The notes: generated from the sequence alone by a model not told the origin. DNA of 64,000 nt from Streptomyces sp. NBC_00442 (GCF_036014195.1 NZ_CP107918.1:4712001-4776000), one strand, 5' to 3'. Shown: positions 1 to 11,702, counted from the first letter of the stretch. Made by a program: numbers and translations.

Positions 1-1
1 C

Positions 2-1357
2 CCGCTGGCGCAGGAGGAGAAGTCGCTCACGCTGGTCAAGACGACGCTGGCGACCGCCGGGCTGTTCGTCGTGGTGCTGCTCGGGGCGATCGCGTGGCTC
101 GTGGTGCGGCAGGTGGTGACGCCGGTCCGGATGGCGGCCGGCGTGGCCGAGCGCCTGTCCACGGGCGTCCTCAGAGAGCGCATGAAGGTGACCGGTGAGG
201 ACGACATCGCCCGGCTCGGCGAGGCCTTCAACAAGATGGCGCAGAACCTCCAGATCAAGATCAACCAGCTGGAGGAGCTGTCGCGGATGCAGCGGCGCTT
301 CGTCTCCGACGTGTCGCACGAGCTGCGCACCCCCCTGACGACCGTGCGGATGGCGGCCGACGTCATCCATGAGGCGCGCGTCGACTTCGACCCCGTCACG
401 GCGCGCTCGGCCGAGCTGCTCGCCGGGCAGCTGGACCGGTTCGAGTCGCTGCTCGCCGACCTCCTGGAGATCAGCCGGTTCGACGCGGGCGCGGCGGCCC
501 TGGAGGCCGAACCGATAGACCTGCGCGAGGTGGTGCGCCGGGTGATCTACGGCGCCGAGCCGCTCGCCGAGCGCAAGGGCACCCGGATACGCGTGTCCGG
601 CGACGAACAGCCCGTGGTGGCCGAGGCCGACGCCCGCCGGGTCGAGCGAGTACTGCGCAACCTGGTCGTCAACGCGGTGGAGCACGGCGAGGGCCGGGAC
701 GTCGTGGTGCGCCTCGCGGCGGCGGGCGGCGCCGTCGCCGTCGCCGTGCGGGACTACGGCGTGGGGCTCAAGCCGGGCGAGGCGACCCGGGTGTTCAACC
801 GCTTCTGGCGGGCCGACCCGGCCCGCGCCCGCACCACCGGTGGCACCGGGCTCGGCCTCTCGATCGCCGTCGAGGACGCCCGGCTGCACGGCGGATGGCT
901 GCAGGCCTGGGGCGAGCCCGGCGGCGGATCCCAGTTCCGGCTGACGCTGCCGCGTACCGCCGACGAGCCGTTGCGCGGCTCGCCGATACCGCTGGAACCG
1001 GAGGATTCGCGGGCCGCCCGCGAACGCGCCAAGACCGAGGCGGGCGCGGGACAGGCGCAGGGAAACCGGCTGTCCACCGTGCCCACACCGCGCCTCGACC
1101 GTTCGACCCTCCCGGTGCCGCCGACGGCCCCGGCGCGCCCGCGCACCACGGGCCCGGCGGCCAGCCCGGCTGGTCTCCCCGGAGGCGGCGGGGCGCGGGT
1201 GGTGGCCCGCTTCGGCGACGCGGAACCGGGCGAGCGGCCGGGCGGGGAGCGTGCGGACGACAGGGCGGACGACAGGGCGGACGGCGGGACGGACGACAGG
1301 GCGGGCGAGCGGCTCGCGAAAGCCAGTGAGCAGGAGGGATCGGCCCGTGGGCGCTGA
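2..1357 (+). CDS. mtrB: Sensor histidine kinase MtrB (5' truncated)
   Basis: This is the C-terminal part of the membrane sensor kinase of the MtrAB two-component system, which in actinobacteria controls cell-wall and developmental genes. The window opens inside the gene. The frame is open from base 2 and starts in the second transmembrane helix, followed by a HAMP linker, the HisKA helix with the phospho-accepting H-box (SHELRTPL, His codon 317-319), the N-box (NLVVNAVEHG), the G1 box (DYGVGL) and the G2 box (GGTGLGLSIA). About 120 residues after the ATPase domain form a Pro/Arg/Asp-rich disordered tail ending in tandem DDRA repeats. The stop overlaps the start of lpqB, the usual mtrA-mtrB-lpqB operon order; mtrA should lie just upstream of the window. 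Identity is firm from domains plus the lpqB neighbour. Confidence 0.93.
   Translation, partial: PLAQEEKSLTLVKTTLATAGLFVVVLLGAIAWLVVRQVVTPVRMAAGVAERLSTGVLRERMKVTGEDDIARLGEAFNKMAQNLQIKINQLEELSRMQRRFVSDVSHELRTPLTTVRMAADVIHEARVDFDPVTARSAELLAGQLDRFESLLADLLEISRFDAGAAALEAEPIDLREVVRRVIYGAEPLAERKGTRIRVSGDEQPVVAEADARRVERVLRNLVVNAVEHGEGRDVVVRLAAAGGAVAVAVRDYGVGLKPGEATRVFNRFWRADPARARTTGGTGLGLSIAVEDARLHGGWLQAWGEPGGGSQFRLTLPRTADEPLRGSPIPLEPEDSRAARERAKTEAGAGQAQGNRLSTVPTPRLDRSTLPVPPTAPARPRTTGPAASPAGLPGGGGARVVARFGDAEPGERPGGERADDRADDRADGGTDDRAGERLAKASEQEGSARGR
1254..1301 (+). repeat. Four tandem 12-bp repeats in the mtrB tail
   Basis: Units of cggacgacaggg follow one another at 1254, 1266 and 1290, with a diverged copy at 1278. 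Because 12 is a multiple of 3 the repeats stay in frame and encode Asp/Arg/Ala tetrapeptides at the MtrB C-terminus. Such a tract can change copy number by slippage without breaking the frame. Confidence 0.85.
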
Positions 1358-3269
1358 CCGGGGGAGGGCCCGCGGCAAGCTGCTGGGGCCGGTGGTGGCG
1401 CTGGGCTGCGGCTCGCTGCTGGTGTCGGGATGTGCGTCCATGCCGAGCAGCGGCGACGTCCATTCGGTCTCGGCGTCCCAGCGGGCCGACTCGCAGGTGC
1501 AGGTGTACGCCGTGCCGCCGCGGCCCGGCGCCGAGCCCAACGAGATAGTCGCCGGCTTCCTCGAAGCGATGACCAGCGATGATCCGCAGTTCGCGATGGC
1601 CCGCCAGTACCTGACCGTGAAGGCGGCGAAGGACTGGCAGGCCGACCAGGTCACGGTCCTGGCCGAAGGCCCCGACCCGCAGCCGAACCGGTCGGGGGAC
1701 CGGGGTGCGGACGCGACCGGCTTCACCTTCACGCTCTCCGGCAAGACCGTCGCGACCGTCGACAAGCAGCGCGCCTACCAGCCGGCCAAGCCGCAGGAGA
1801 CGTACAGCCAGAGCATCCACCTGGTGCGGCAGAGCGGTCCTGACGGCACCGGCAAGGAGTGGCGCATCGACGCGCTGCCGGAGGGGCTGCTCCTCGGGCA
1901 GTCCGACTTCCAGCGCATCTACCGCTCCGTCAACAAGTACTACTTCGCGGCGGGCCAGGACCGCCTGGTCGCGGACCCGGTGTATGTGCGCCAGCGCACC
2001 GATCCCGAGACGCAGATGAACCTCATCACGCAGACCGTGCAGTCGGTCCTCGACGGACCGACCAGATGGCTGGAACCCGTCGTCACATCGAAGTTTCCGT
2101 CGGGAACGGCGCTGAAGGGCGACACCAAGACCCTGACGTTCGACGACCGCAACGCCCTGAAGATCCCGTTGAACGAGCGGGCCTCCAACGCCGGTGAGGC
2201 GCTGTGCAAGCGGATGGCGGCGCAGCTCCTGTTCACGTTGCGGGACCTGACGGCGACCCGGGTCGGCTCGGTGGAGCTCGACCGGGCCAACGGCTCCCAG
2301 CTCTGTGTGCTCAGCGGTGACCAGGCCGAGACGTACGCCCCCGACCGGATGTCGACCAGTCCCGGCCAGTACTTCGTGGACGCCGGCGGCCATGTGGAGC
2401 GCATGCGCGCCGACGCGGGCTCGGACGGGTCGGGCGGTCCCGCGCACGGGGCGAGCGGCCCGGAGGACGGCTCCGACGATGCGGACGACTCGGTGGTGAC
2501 GGAGCCGGTGCAGGGCCCGTTCGGCAAGGGCGCGCAGCAGGTGCGTACGGTCGCGGTGTCGCGGGACGAGAAGCGTGCGGCCGGGGTGTCGACGGACGGC
2601 AAGTCGCTGTCCGTGGCCCCCCTCACGGCCGGTGGCGAACTGGTGCGTACGGCGGTGACCAGCGCCGACAAGGACGTGAACGGTGGCCTTTCGGCGCCGA
2701 GTTGGGACGGTCGCGGCGACTTGTGGGTCGCCGACCGTGATCCGGCCGCGCCGCGGCTGCTGCGCCTCGTGCAGGGCGCGGGGCAGCCCCAGGTGGTCGA
2801 CGTGGCGGGTCTTGGCGACGGGCGCATCCAGCAGGTGCGCATGTCGGCGGACGGGGTGCGGGCCGCGCTGCTCGTCCTCCAGGGCGGACGTACGACGCTG
2901 CAGATCGGCCGGGTCGAGCGCAGTGGCGACGGCGCCGACAGCGTGCTCTCGGTGGTCGGACTGCGGCCCGCCGCGCCCCAGATGGAGGACGTGGCGGCGG
3001 TGTCCTGGGCGGGGCGCAGCCGTCTGGTGGTGGTCGGCAAGGAGATCGGCGGGGTGTCGCAGCAGCTGCGCTACGTACAGACGGACGGCTCGACCTCCGC
3101 GGCCGGCACCTTGCCGAGCGTCAACAAGGTCACGGACGTCGCCGCCACGGACGACGACCGGATGCCTCTGGTGGCGCACTCGCAGGAGGACGGCATCGTC
3201 CGGTTGCCGCCGGGCGCGAACTGGAAGACCGCGGTCAAGAAGGGCTCGGCGCCCGCCTACCCGGGCTGA
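1347..3269 (+). CDS. lpqB: Lipoprotein LpqB, MtrB accessory protein
   Basis: LpqB is a membrane-anchored lipoprotein that in mycobacteria binds the extracytoplasmic part of MtrB and modulates MtrA phosphorylation. The chosen start is GTG at 1347, preceded by a good ribosome site (caggaggga, 1331-1339) and overlapping the mtrB stop. It places a lipobox (LVSGC, Cys29) after a short basic N-terminus and hydrophobic stretch. The product is 640 residues, close to the family norm. The N-terminal half looks like the GerMN-type region and the C-terminal half like a beta-propeller, as in the family. An acidic, Gly/Ser-rich linker around residues 355-390 joins them. An in-frame ATG at 1251 would bury the signal sequence and is less likely. 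Confidence 0.93.
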   Translation: MGADRGRARGKLLGPVVALGCGSLLVSGCASMPSSGDVHSVSASQRADSQVQVYAVPPRPGAEPNEIVAGFLEAMTSDDPQFAMARQYLTVKAAKDWQADQVTVLAEGPDPQPNRSGDRGADATGFTFTLSGKTVATVDKQRAYQPAKPQETYSQSIHLVRQSGPDGTGKEWRIDALPEGLLLGQSDFQRIYRSVNKYYFAAGQDRLVADPVYVRQRTDPETQMNLITQTVQSVLDGPTRWLEPVVTSKFPSGTALKGDTKTLTFDDRNALKIPLNERASNAGEALCKRMAAQLLFTLRDLTATRVGSVELDRANGSQLCVLSGDQAETYAPDRMSTSPGQYFVDAGGHVERMRADAGSDGSGGPAHGASGPEDGSDDADDSVVTEPVQGPFGKGAQQVRTVAVSRDEKRAAGVSTDGKSLSVAPLTAGGELVRTAVTSADKDVNGGLSAPSWDGRGDLWVADRDPAAPRLLRLVQGAGQPQVVDVAGLGDGRIQQVRMSADGVRAALLVLQGGRTTLQIGRVERSGDGADSVLSVVGLRPAAPQMEDVAAVSWAGRSRLVVVGKEIGGVSQQLRYVQTDGSTSAAGTLPSVNKVTDVAATDDDRMPLVAHSQEDGIVRLPPGANWKTAVKKGSAPAYPG

Positions 3270-3450
3270 CGGGCCCAACCGGCCCCGCGCGTGGGCCGGT
3301 TGCCCGTACGTGAGGGCGGCGCGGCCCTGGCGCGTGCCCCTCGGGGCCCCCGGGGTTGCCCCCCTCAGGTTGTCCGCAGGGCGCCCCGGCTCGGCCCCGG
3401 GTTGTCCACAGGGGTGGCCCGTCCCGATTCCCGTTGGCACAGTGGAGGTC

Positions 3451-4278
3451 ATGCGGGGGTGGTGGCGGGAGTTCTCCGGCCTTGTGCTGCCGACCGCCTG
3501 CGGCGGCTGCGGCAGGCAGCGTACGGCCCTGTGCGAGCGGTGCCGGGCGGCGCTGCTCGGCGCCAGGGTCCGGCGGGTGCGCCCGGCGCCCGAGCCCGCC
3601 GGGCTGCCCACGGTGTTCGCGGCGGCGCGCTACGAGGACGCCGTGCGCGCGGTGCTGCTCGATCACAAGGAGCGGGGCGCCCTCGGTCTTGCCGGGGTGC
3701 TCGGGCAGGCGCTCGCGGGCGCGGTGCGGGCGGCCGCGGGGCCCGGCGGGCAGGGGCGGCTCGTGCTGGTCCCGGTGCCGTCGTCGCGGCGCGCGGTGCG
3801 CTCGCGGGGGCACGACGCGACCCGCCGGATGGCGTTCGCCGCGGCCGCGGAACTGAGGCGGACGGGGACGGACGCGCGGGTGGCCGCGGTCCTGCGCCAG
3901 CGCCACGGGGTGGCCGACCAGACAGGCCTGAGCGCCCCGGAGAGGCTCGCGAACCTCTCCGGAGCCCTGACGGTGGCGGGCGGTGGCGTGGGCCTGCTGA
4001 CGGGCGGCCAGGTGGTCCTGGTGGACGATCTGATGACCACGGGTGCGTCGCTCGTGGAAGCGGCGCGGGCGGTCCGTGGAGCGGGGGTACGGGAACCCCG
4101 TACGGGTTTCCCCGCGCGAGATGGATGCCTCAGGCAGGGAATTGCGGGATTTTCACTGCGGGAACCCGCGCATCATCTGCGGAGAACCGGGGAGGCGCAG
4201 AGCGATGCAGGACAACCGCCGCTCGTGGCAGCGGTTGTCGCGGCCACTCCGGAATCGTTCGCGATAAACCGGAACTGA
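3451..4278 (+). CDS. ComF-family phosphoribosyltransferase-like protein
   Basis: ComF-type proteins carry an N-terminal zinc-ribbon and a type I phosphoribosyltransferase fold. Their role outside DNA uptake is unclear. The start is ATG at 3451 after gtggagg. Visible features are cysteines near the N-terminus (CGGCGRQ, CERC), the RSRGHDATRRM segment, and the PRPP-binding loop VVLVDDLMTTGASL around residues 189-202. The normal C-terminal strand and INRN ending follow (VVAATPESFAINRN). Between the PRPP loop and this ending lie about 40 residues that do not look like the family and are rich in Arg, Gly and His, encoded by 4087-4200 with short inverted repeats. The frame stays open through it, so the gene may still work. 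It sits between lpqB and hpf, as in other Streptomyces. Confidence 0.8.
   Translation: MRGWWREFSGLVLPTACGGCGRQRTALCERCRAALLGARVRRVRPAPEPAGLPTVFAAARYEDAVRAVLLDHKERGALGLAGVLGQALAGAVRAAAGPGGQGRLVLVPVPSSRRAVRSRGHDATRRMAFAAAAELRRTGTDARVAAVLRQRHGVADQTGLSAPERLANLSGALTVAGGGVGLLTGGQVVLVDDLMTTGASLVEAARAVRGAGVREPRTGFPARDGCLRQGIAGFSLREPAHHLRRTGEAQSDAGQPPLVAAVVAATPESFAINRN
4087..4200. repeat. Inverted-repeat-rich segment inserted in the comF-like gene
   Basis: The segment opens with a palindrome (gtacggg aac cccgtac, 4087-4103) that also overlaps a second imperfect inverted repeat (gggaacc to gggtttccc). It contains a third short hairpin near 4155-4175 (gcggg aa cccgc). Its codon third positions are less GC-biased than the flanking gene. 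It may be a small REP-like or MITE-like insertion that kept the reading frame; this is inference. Confidence 0.45.
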
Positions 4279-4297
4279 CCGAGAATCTGCATCGTTG
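4271..4297 (+). promoter_or_regulatory. Possible SigR-type promoter upstream of hpf
   Basis: ggaac (4271-4275), an 18-base gap and gttg (4294-4297) resemble the thiol-stress sigma factor SigR consensus (GGAAT, 18 bases, GTT). It overlaps the end of the comF-like gene and lies about 300 bases before hpf. The gene-free stretch 4279-4592 holds no other recognisable element and no convincing ORF. One base differs from consensus, so this is only a candidate. Confidence 0.3.
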
Positions 4298-4592
4298 CAG
4301 GTAGTGAGAGGACGGAAACACCTGACTGGGGGTACGTGCCAGTAGCGGGTGCCGACATCGCGTCGGGCGAGCTATGTTCGGTTGTGAGGAATGGCGAAAG
4401 CCCGTTCACTTAATGCACGACTGAGCTTCGGCGCGTTTTCACTTACCCCCGACGTGGTGGGGTGGGGATCTTCTCGACGGGGGAGGAGGAGGTGATACGT
4501 CACCGAGTCCGAGGCTCCGGCACTCACCGGGGCCTGGTGCAAAAGGGAGCAGCTCCGCGTTGAGGCGGGGCGATCCGGGAACGGAGTTCTGC

Positions 4593-5279
4593 GTGGACAT
4601 CGTCGTCAAGGGCCGCAAGACCGAGGTGCCCGAGCGGTTCCGCAAGCACGTGGCCGAGAAGCTGAAGCTGGAGAAGATCCAGAAGCTCGACGGCAAGGTA
4701 ATCAGCCTCGACGTCGAGGTGTCCAAGGAACACAACCCGCGGCAGGCGGACCGTTCGGACCGAGTGGAGATCACCCTCCACTCGCGGGGGCCGGTCATCC
4801 GCGCGGAGGCTGCGGCAGCGGACCCGTACGCGGCGCTCGACCTGGCGACGGGCAAGCTGGAGGCGCGGCTGCGCAAGCAGCACGACAAGCGGTACACGCG
4901 CCGCGGCAACGGCCGGCTCTCGGCCGCCGAAGTCGTCGACGCCGTACCGGGTGTGGCGGAGTTGAACGGAAACGGTGAGCTCGTGGCCATGGCCGACGAG
5001 CCCGTCCCCACCACCAGGATCGGCTCGCTCGAAGTGCAGGGCGAAGGACCGCTGGTGGTGCGCGAGAAGACGCACACCGCAGCCCCCGTCACGCTCGACC
5101 AGGCGCTCTACGAGATGGAGCTGGTCGGGCACGACTTCTATCTGTTCGTCGACGCGGAGACCAAGCAGCCCAGTGTCGTCTACCGGCGACACGCCTACGA
5201 CTACGGCGTCATCCACCTGGAGACCGACCCGCTCGCCGGCGAGGACGCGGGCGGCGCGGGCGGTGCCCTGGGCGGCTGA
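4593..5279 (+). CDS. hpf: Ribosome hibernation promoting factor, long form
   Basis: Long HPF binds the decoding centre of the 30S subunit through its N-terminal domain. Its C-terminal domain dimerises to form inactive 100S ribosomes in stationary phase or stress. The start is GTG at 4593, giving MDIVVKGRKTEVPERFRKHV, which is how the family usually begins; an in-frame ATG at 4560 would add 11 unrelated residues. At 228 residues it is the long form. The S30AE domain spans about residues 1-105. The C-terminal dimerisation domain spans about 165-222, with its typical DFYLFVDAETKQPSVVYRR core. It is followed by a hairpin terminator and then a response regulator gene. Confidence 0.95.
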   Translation: MDIVVKGRKTEVPERFRKHVAEKLKLEKIQKLDGKVISLDVEVSKEHNPRQADRSDRVEITLHSRGPVIRAEAAAADPYAALDLATGKLEARLRKQHDKRYTRRGNGRLSAAEVVDAVPGVAELNGNGELVAMADEPVPTTRIGSLEVQGEGPLVVREKTHTAAPVTLDQALYEMELVGHDFYLFVDAETKQPSVVYRRHAYDYGVIHLETDPLAGEDAGGAGGALGG

Positions 5280-5363
5280 CCCCGGCCGGCGAAGCGCGCG
5301 ACCGGAACGGCCGGCCCGCGCGCTGAACGGTCGCGGCCCGCGTGCCGTACCAACGAGTGGTGG

Positions 5364-5398
5364 TGCCCCTGGAGAGCGCTTGTGCGCCCCCAGGGGCA
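5364..5398 (+). terminator. Hairpin downstream of hpf
   Basis: tgcccctgg (5364-5372) pairs with ccaggggca (5390-5398). Inside, gcgc ttgt gcgc forms a second small stem. It follows the hpf stop by about 85 bases and precedes the response regulator gene. Confidence 0.55.
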
Positions 5399-5459
5399 TC
5401 ATCGTGCGACCACTGGATCACCTTTCTGCGGGCCGGGCATGAAATCATGGCGTCGCACG

Positions 5460-5488
5460 CCAACCAAAGCTCCCTGGAGCGTGGTTGG
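5460..5488. promoter_or_regulatory. Inverted repeat upstream of the response regulator
   Basis: ccaacca (5460-5466) and tggttgg (5482-5488) form a 7-bp inverted repeat, with gctc/gagc nested inside. It ends 43 bases before the ATG of the response regulator gene, so it could be an operator, perhaps for autoregulation, or a leader hairpin. Confidence 0.35.
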
Positions 5489-5531
5489 TGCAGCACACCA
5501 ACGCGGGCCACGGCCTTCAGGGGGAGGAACG

Positions 5532-6290
5532 ATGGCGGACAGCTTCGGGCCGGTGCATGACGGTTCCCGTGCCGACAGCCCGAACGGTGGGGAGTTCGAG
5601 AACGGCACGGGCCCGGGGGGTTCCCGCAAGGAGCCGATCCGGGTCCTCGTGGTGGACGACCACGCCCTCTTCCGCCGCGGCCTGGAGATCGTGCTGGCCG
5701 CCGAGGAGGACATCCAGGTCGTCGGTGAGGCCGGGGACGGCGCGGAGGCGGTGGACAAGGCGGCCGACCTGCTGCCGGACATCGTCCTCATGGATGTGCG
5801 GATGCCCCGGCGCGGCGGCATCGAAGCCTGCACCTCCATCAAGGAGGTGGCCCCCAGCGCGAAGATCATCATGTTGACGATCAGCGACGAGGAGGCCGAC
5901 CTCTACGACGCGATCAAGGCCGGCGCGACCGGCTACCTCCTCAAGGAGATCTCCACCGACGAGGTGGCCACCGCGATCCGGGCGGTCGCCGACGGGCAGT
6001 CGCAGATCAGCCCCTCGATGGCCTCCAAGCTGCTCACCGAGTTCAAGTCGATGATCCAGCGCACCGACGAGCGCCGCCTGGTGCCCGCGCCCCGGCTCAC
6101 CGACCGTGAACTCGAAGTCCTCAAGCTCGTCGCGACGGGGATGAACAACCGCGACATCGCCAAGCAGCTGTTCATCTCCGAGAACACCGTGAAGAACCAT
6201 GTGCGCAACATCCTGGAGAAGCTCCAGTTGCACTCCAGGATGGAAGCGGTGGTCTACGCGATGCGCGAGAAGATCCTGGAGATCAGGTAG
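5532..6290 (+). CDS. LuxR/NarL-family response regulator
   Basis: This 252-residue protein has an N-terminal receiver domain (about residues 35-155) with the acidic pair D42/D43, phospho-acceptor D88 in IVLMDVRMP and a conserved Lys in YLLKE. The C-terminal helix-turn-helix is of the NarL/FixJ type ([22 protein letters not shown], about 190-245). The start at ATG 5532 is supported by ggggaggaac just upstream; upstream codons in the same frame do not resemble a receiver. No kinase gene is adjacent, so it is an orphan regulator in this window. The gene ends 8 bases into the convergent winged-helix gene. Its targets cannot be read from the sequence. Confidence 0.88.
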   Translation: MADSFGPVHDGSRADSPNGGEFENGTGPGGSRKEPIRVLVVDDHALFRRGLEIVLAAEEDIQVVGEAGDGAEAVDKAADLLPDIVLMDVRMPRRGGIEACTSIKEVAPSAKIIMLTISDEEADLYDAIKAGATGYLLKEISTDEVATAIRAVADGQSQISPSMASKLLTEFKSMIQRTDERRLVPAPRLTDRELEVLKLVATGMNNRDIAKQLFISENTVKNHVRNILEKLQLHSRMEAVVYAMREKILEIR

Positions 6291-7449
6291 CGAGCGCCGC
6301 AGTCAGCGCGGCTGCCTCCTGAGGCGTCCCGGCCCGCTCGATCCGTACGGCGTCGCAGTCCACCCACCGGGCCGCTTCCACCAGGGCCTGGGCCATGGGC
6401 AGGACGGCCTTCGGCGAGGCCAGCGAGACCTGCCGCGCGACCAGGGTGCGGCCCTCGCGCGCCGGGTCGACCCGGCCGACCAGCCGGCCGCCGGAGAGCA
6501 GCGGCATCGCGAAGTACCCGTGGATCCGCCGGGGTTTGGGGACGTACGCCTCCAGACGGTGGGTGAAGCCGAAGATCCGCTCGGTGCGGGCGCGCTCCCA
6601 GACCAGCGAGTCGAACGGCGACAGCAAAGTGGTGCGGTGGCGGCCGCGCGGCGGAGCGGCCAGCGCCTCGGGATCCGCCCAGGCCGGCTTGGACCAGCCC
6701 TGCACGGTGACCGGAACGAGCCCGGATTCGGCGACCACCGCGTCGAACTGCTCGCCCTTGATGCGGTGGTAGTCGGCGATGTCCGACCGGGTGCCGACGC
6801 CGAGCGACTGCCCGGCGAGCCGCACCAGACGGCGTACGCACTCCGCGTCGTCCAGGTCGTCGTGGAGCAGCGCGTCCGGAATGGCACGCTCCGCAAGGTC
6901 GTAGACCCGCTTCCAGCCGCGCCGTTCGGTGCACACCACCTCGCCGTACATCAGCGCGCGCTCGACGGCGACCTTGGAGGCCGACCAGTCCCACCACTCG
7001 CCCTTGTTCTTGGCGCCGCCCAAGTCCGTTGCCGTGAGGGGGCCTTCGGCGCGCAGCTGCTTGATCACCTGCTCGTAGGTGCCGTCCGGCAGGTCGTGGT
7101 GCCAGTGCGGCCGCGAGCGGTAGGCGCGGCGGCGGAAGGCGAAGTGCGGCCACTCCTCGACGGGCAGGACGCACGCCGCGTGCGACCAGTATTCGAAGGC
7201 GTGGCCGCCGCTCCAGTACGCCTCTTCGACGGTGGCACGGCCGACGGCGCCGAGGCGGGCGTAGGCGACGAGTTCGTGCGAGCGGGCGAGCACGGAGATG
7301 GTGTCGAGCTGGACGGCGCCGAGATGGCGCAGCACCCCGCGCACCCCGCCCTTGCGGTCGGCCGCGCCCAGGAGGCCCTGCGCGCGCAGGGCGATCCGGC
7401 GGGCCTCGTCGGCGGACAGTTCCACGGCGGGAGGCGGCTGGCTGGTCAT
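6283..7449 (-). CDS. Winged-helix DNA-binding (HTH_42/YcaQ-like) protein
   Basis: The 388-residue product resembles the YcaQ/AlkZ family of winged-helix proteins. Members are DNA glycosylases that open interstrand crosslinks or repair bulky alkyl adducts. Family-like landmarks are [19 protein letters not shown] near the N-terminus, [17 protein letters not shown] around residue 90, and a C-terminal [12 protein letters not shown] then [18 protein letters not shown]. The AlkZ-type glutamine pattern QxD/QxQ should be sought at VQLD. The ATG at 7449 was chosen over a GTG at 7473 because gcggag lies just before it. The gene overlaps the convergent response regulator tail to tail by 8 bases. The specific reaction is inferred from family only. 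Confidence 0.8.
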   Translation of the reverse strand: MTSQPPPAVELSADEARRIALRAQGLLGAADRKGGVRGVLRHLGAVQLDTISVLARSHELVAYARLGAVGRATVEEAYWSGGHAFEYWSHAACVLPVEEWPHFAFRRRAYRSRPHWHHDLPDGTYEQVIKQLRAEGPLTATDLGGAKNKGEWWDWSASKVAVERALMYGEVVCTERRGWKRVYDLAERAIPDALLHDDLDDAECVRRLVRLAGQSLGVGTRSDIADYHRIKGEQFDAVVAESGLVPVTVQGWSKPAWADPEALAAPPRGRHRTTLLSPFDSLVWERARTERIFGFTHRLEAYVPKPRRIHGYFAMPLLSGGRLVGRVDPAREGRTLVARQVSLASPKAVLPMAQALVEAARWVDCDAVRIERAGTPQEAAALTAALAT

Positions 7450-7521
7450 GCTCCGCACGATAGTGGCCGCCACTGACAGCGCCCCCGGGTGCCGGGGCCG
7501 CGCCCGCGCGGCCCGCGTCGC

Positions 7522-8115
7522 TCACGGCCGCGCGGGCGCCGGCAGATGGGGAAGCGTGGCGGGCAGGCCCAGGTCGGAGGGGAGAAGGGAGCCGATCCAG
7601 GCGTCACGGCGGGTGCCCTTGTTGACCAGACCCGCGCGCAAGGTGCCCTCGATGGTGAACCCGGCCCGTTCGGCGACGGCCCGCGAGGCCGTGTTGCCGA
7701 CCTCGGCCCGCCACTCGAGGCGGTCGATGCCGGCCTGGGTGAACGCCCAGCGGGCGAGCCGAAGCAGGCCCTCCGTCACGAAGCCGTGGCCGCGGTGCTC
7801 GGCCACCGCCCAGAAGCCGATCTCGGCGGCGCCCTGGCCGCGCGCCATGACGCCCATGACGGCGAGCAGCGGACCGGGTTCCCGGCCGAGCGCGTTCCTG
7901 GGGAAGATCGCGAAGCAGTACTCGGTGCCCGCCTTCCAGGACTGGGGCGCGATCTGTCCGGCGAAGGTCTCGGCGTCGGAGCGCGCGTAGGGGGAGGGGA
8001 TGGTCGTCCAGCGCTGGATCGCCGGGTCCTGCGCGGCCGCGTGGACCGCGTCGGTGTCCTGGGGGCCGAGCGGACGCAGCAGCAGGCGCTCGGAGGTGAG
8101 CGTGACGGGTTCCAT
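7522..8115 (-). CDS. GNAT family N-acetyltransferase (RimJ/RimL-like)
   Basis: The 197-residue product opens with [20 protein letters not shown], typical of RimJ/RimL-like acetyltransferases. It carries the acetyl-CoA-binding loop [20 protein letters not shown] and the later [21 protein letters not shown] motif. These enzymes acetylate protein N-termini or small amines; the acceptor here is unknown. ATG 8115 is preferred over 8151 because homologous sequence begins there. It is divergent from secA, with a 16-bp palindrome between the two. Confidence 0.85.
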   Translation of the reverse strand: MEPVTLTSERLLLRPLGPQDTDAVHAAAQDPAIQRWTTIPSPYARSDAETFAGQIAPQSWKAGTEYCFAIFPRNALGREPGPLLAVMGVMARGQGAAEIGFWAVAEHRGHGFVTEGLLRLARWAFTQAGIDRLEWRAEVGNTASRAVAERAGFTIEGTLRAGLVNKGTRRDAWIGSLLPSDLGLPATLPHLPAPARP

Positions 8116-8178
8116 CGCCCGATTCTGCGGGGCCCCCGCCCGTCGGGCCATCCCATTTCGTCCTCAGCCCGGCACCTT

Positions 8179-8194
8179 CGGACAGTCCTGTCCG
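8179..8194. promoter_or_regulatory. 16-bp palindrome between GNAT gene and secA
   Basis: cggacag tc ctgtccg is a perfect 7-bp inverted repeat with a 2-base centre. It sits in the divergent intergenic region, 64 bases upstream of the GNAT start and 119 upstream of secA. A possible secA -10 (tacgat, 8237-8242) lies further downstream. A dimeric regulator could bind here. Confidence 0.4.
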
Positions 8195-8312
8195 TTGTCG
8201 TAACAGCAGACCTCCCGGCGCGGCCGGGTCCTCGCATACGATGACCGTTGCTGTACCCCTACCCATAGCCACTCGACCGCGCCAGGCCCGACCGGCAAGG
8301 AGACCAACCCCC

Positions 8313-11168
<2,856 letters not shown>

Positions 11169-11198
11169 CGGACGCTACGTCGTCGAGGGGTATGTCGT

Positions 11199-11235
11199 CG
11201 AGGGGCCCGGCACCGGGAAGGTGCCGGGCCCCTCG
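11199..11235. terminator. Bidirectional terminator between secA and the Rv3235-family gene
   Basis: cgaggggcccggcac (11199-11213) pairs perfectly with gtgccgggcccctcg (11221-11235) around a 7-base loop. It lies exactly between the two convergent stops. Confidence 0.85.
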
Positions 11236-11643
11236 CTATGCCGGGACGCGTTCGCCGCCCAGCTCCACCGCGGCGCACCGCCAGCGCAGGTCGGCGCCCC
11301 GCTCCAGCCGGAAGGCCATGGCCCGCACCTGCTCGCCCGCCGCGATGCAGGCGGCCGCCTCGACGATCCCGCGGTCCAGCGGGGCCGCGCGGCAGGACCG
11401 CACGACGGGCCGGGCGCCGCGGGTGCGGAAGGGGGTGCGCGGGGCGAGCCGCACCAGCTGCTCGTACGCCTCGCCGACGGTCAGGCCCAGCATCCAGTGC
11501 ACCGGCCGCTCGCCGCTGAGCACCGCGAGCAGTTTCTGCGCGAACAGCTCGTGCGGGGTCAGCCGCTGGGGCCTTCGGCTCCCGGTGCCGCCGGGCCTGC
11601 GCTGATCGTCGCGTCCCGCCGGCCCGGTCGTGGTCCTGCTCAT
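11236..11643 (-). CDS. Rv3235-family protein (DUF6459-like)
   Basis: This small 135-residue protein is basic at both ends. Its central region (PHELFAQKLLAVLSGERPVHWMLGLTVGEAYEQL, written here only to show the conserved core in parts: FAQKLLAVLSGERPVHW then LGLTVGEAYEQL) matches the actinobacterial Rv3235 family, which is encoded close to secA in mycobacteria too. No catalytic residues or membrane segment are visible, and its function is unknown. The start is ATG 11643; 18 bases upstream begin three tandem 14-bp repeats that may control it. The stop touches the secA terminator. Confidence 0.75.
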   Translation of the reverse strand: MSRTTTGPAGRDDQRRPGGTGSRRPQRLTPHELFAQKLLAVLSGERPVHWMLGLTVGEAYEQLVRLAPRTPFRTRGARPVVRSCRAAPLDRGIVEAAACIAAGEQVRAMAFRLERGADLRWRCAAVELGGERVPA

Positions 11644-11660
11644 GGCTGCCGCCCCCTTCG

Positions 11661-11702
11661 ATACCAGTGGGTCAATACCAGTGGGTCAATACCAGTGGGT
11701 AA
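11661..11702. repeat. Three tandem 14-bp repeats upstream of the Rv3235-family gene
   Basis: Copies of ataccagtgggtca begin at 11661 and 11675, and a third at 11689 differs only in its last two bases. They lie 18-60 bases upstream of the minus-strand ATG at 11643. The rest of the gene-free stretch 11644-11950 holds no ORF that looks real. Period and position suggest an iteron-like operator rather than coding sequence. Confidence 0.85.

Noticed and set aside
795..3611. 938-codon minus-strand frame over lpqB
   Set aside because: Shadow of mtrB and lpqB; no start site or domain.
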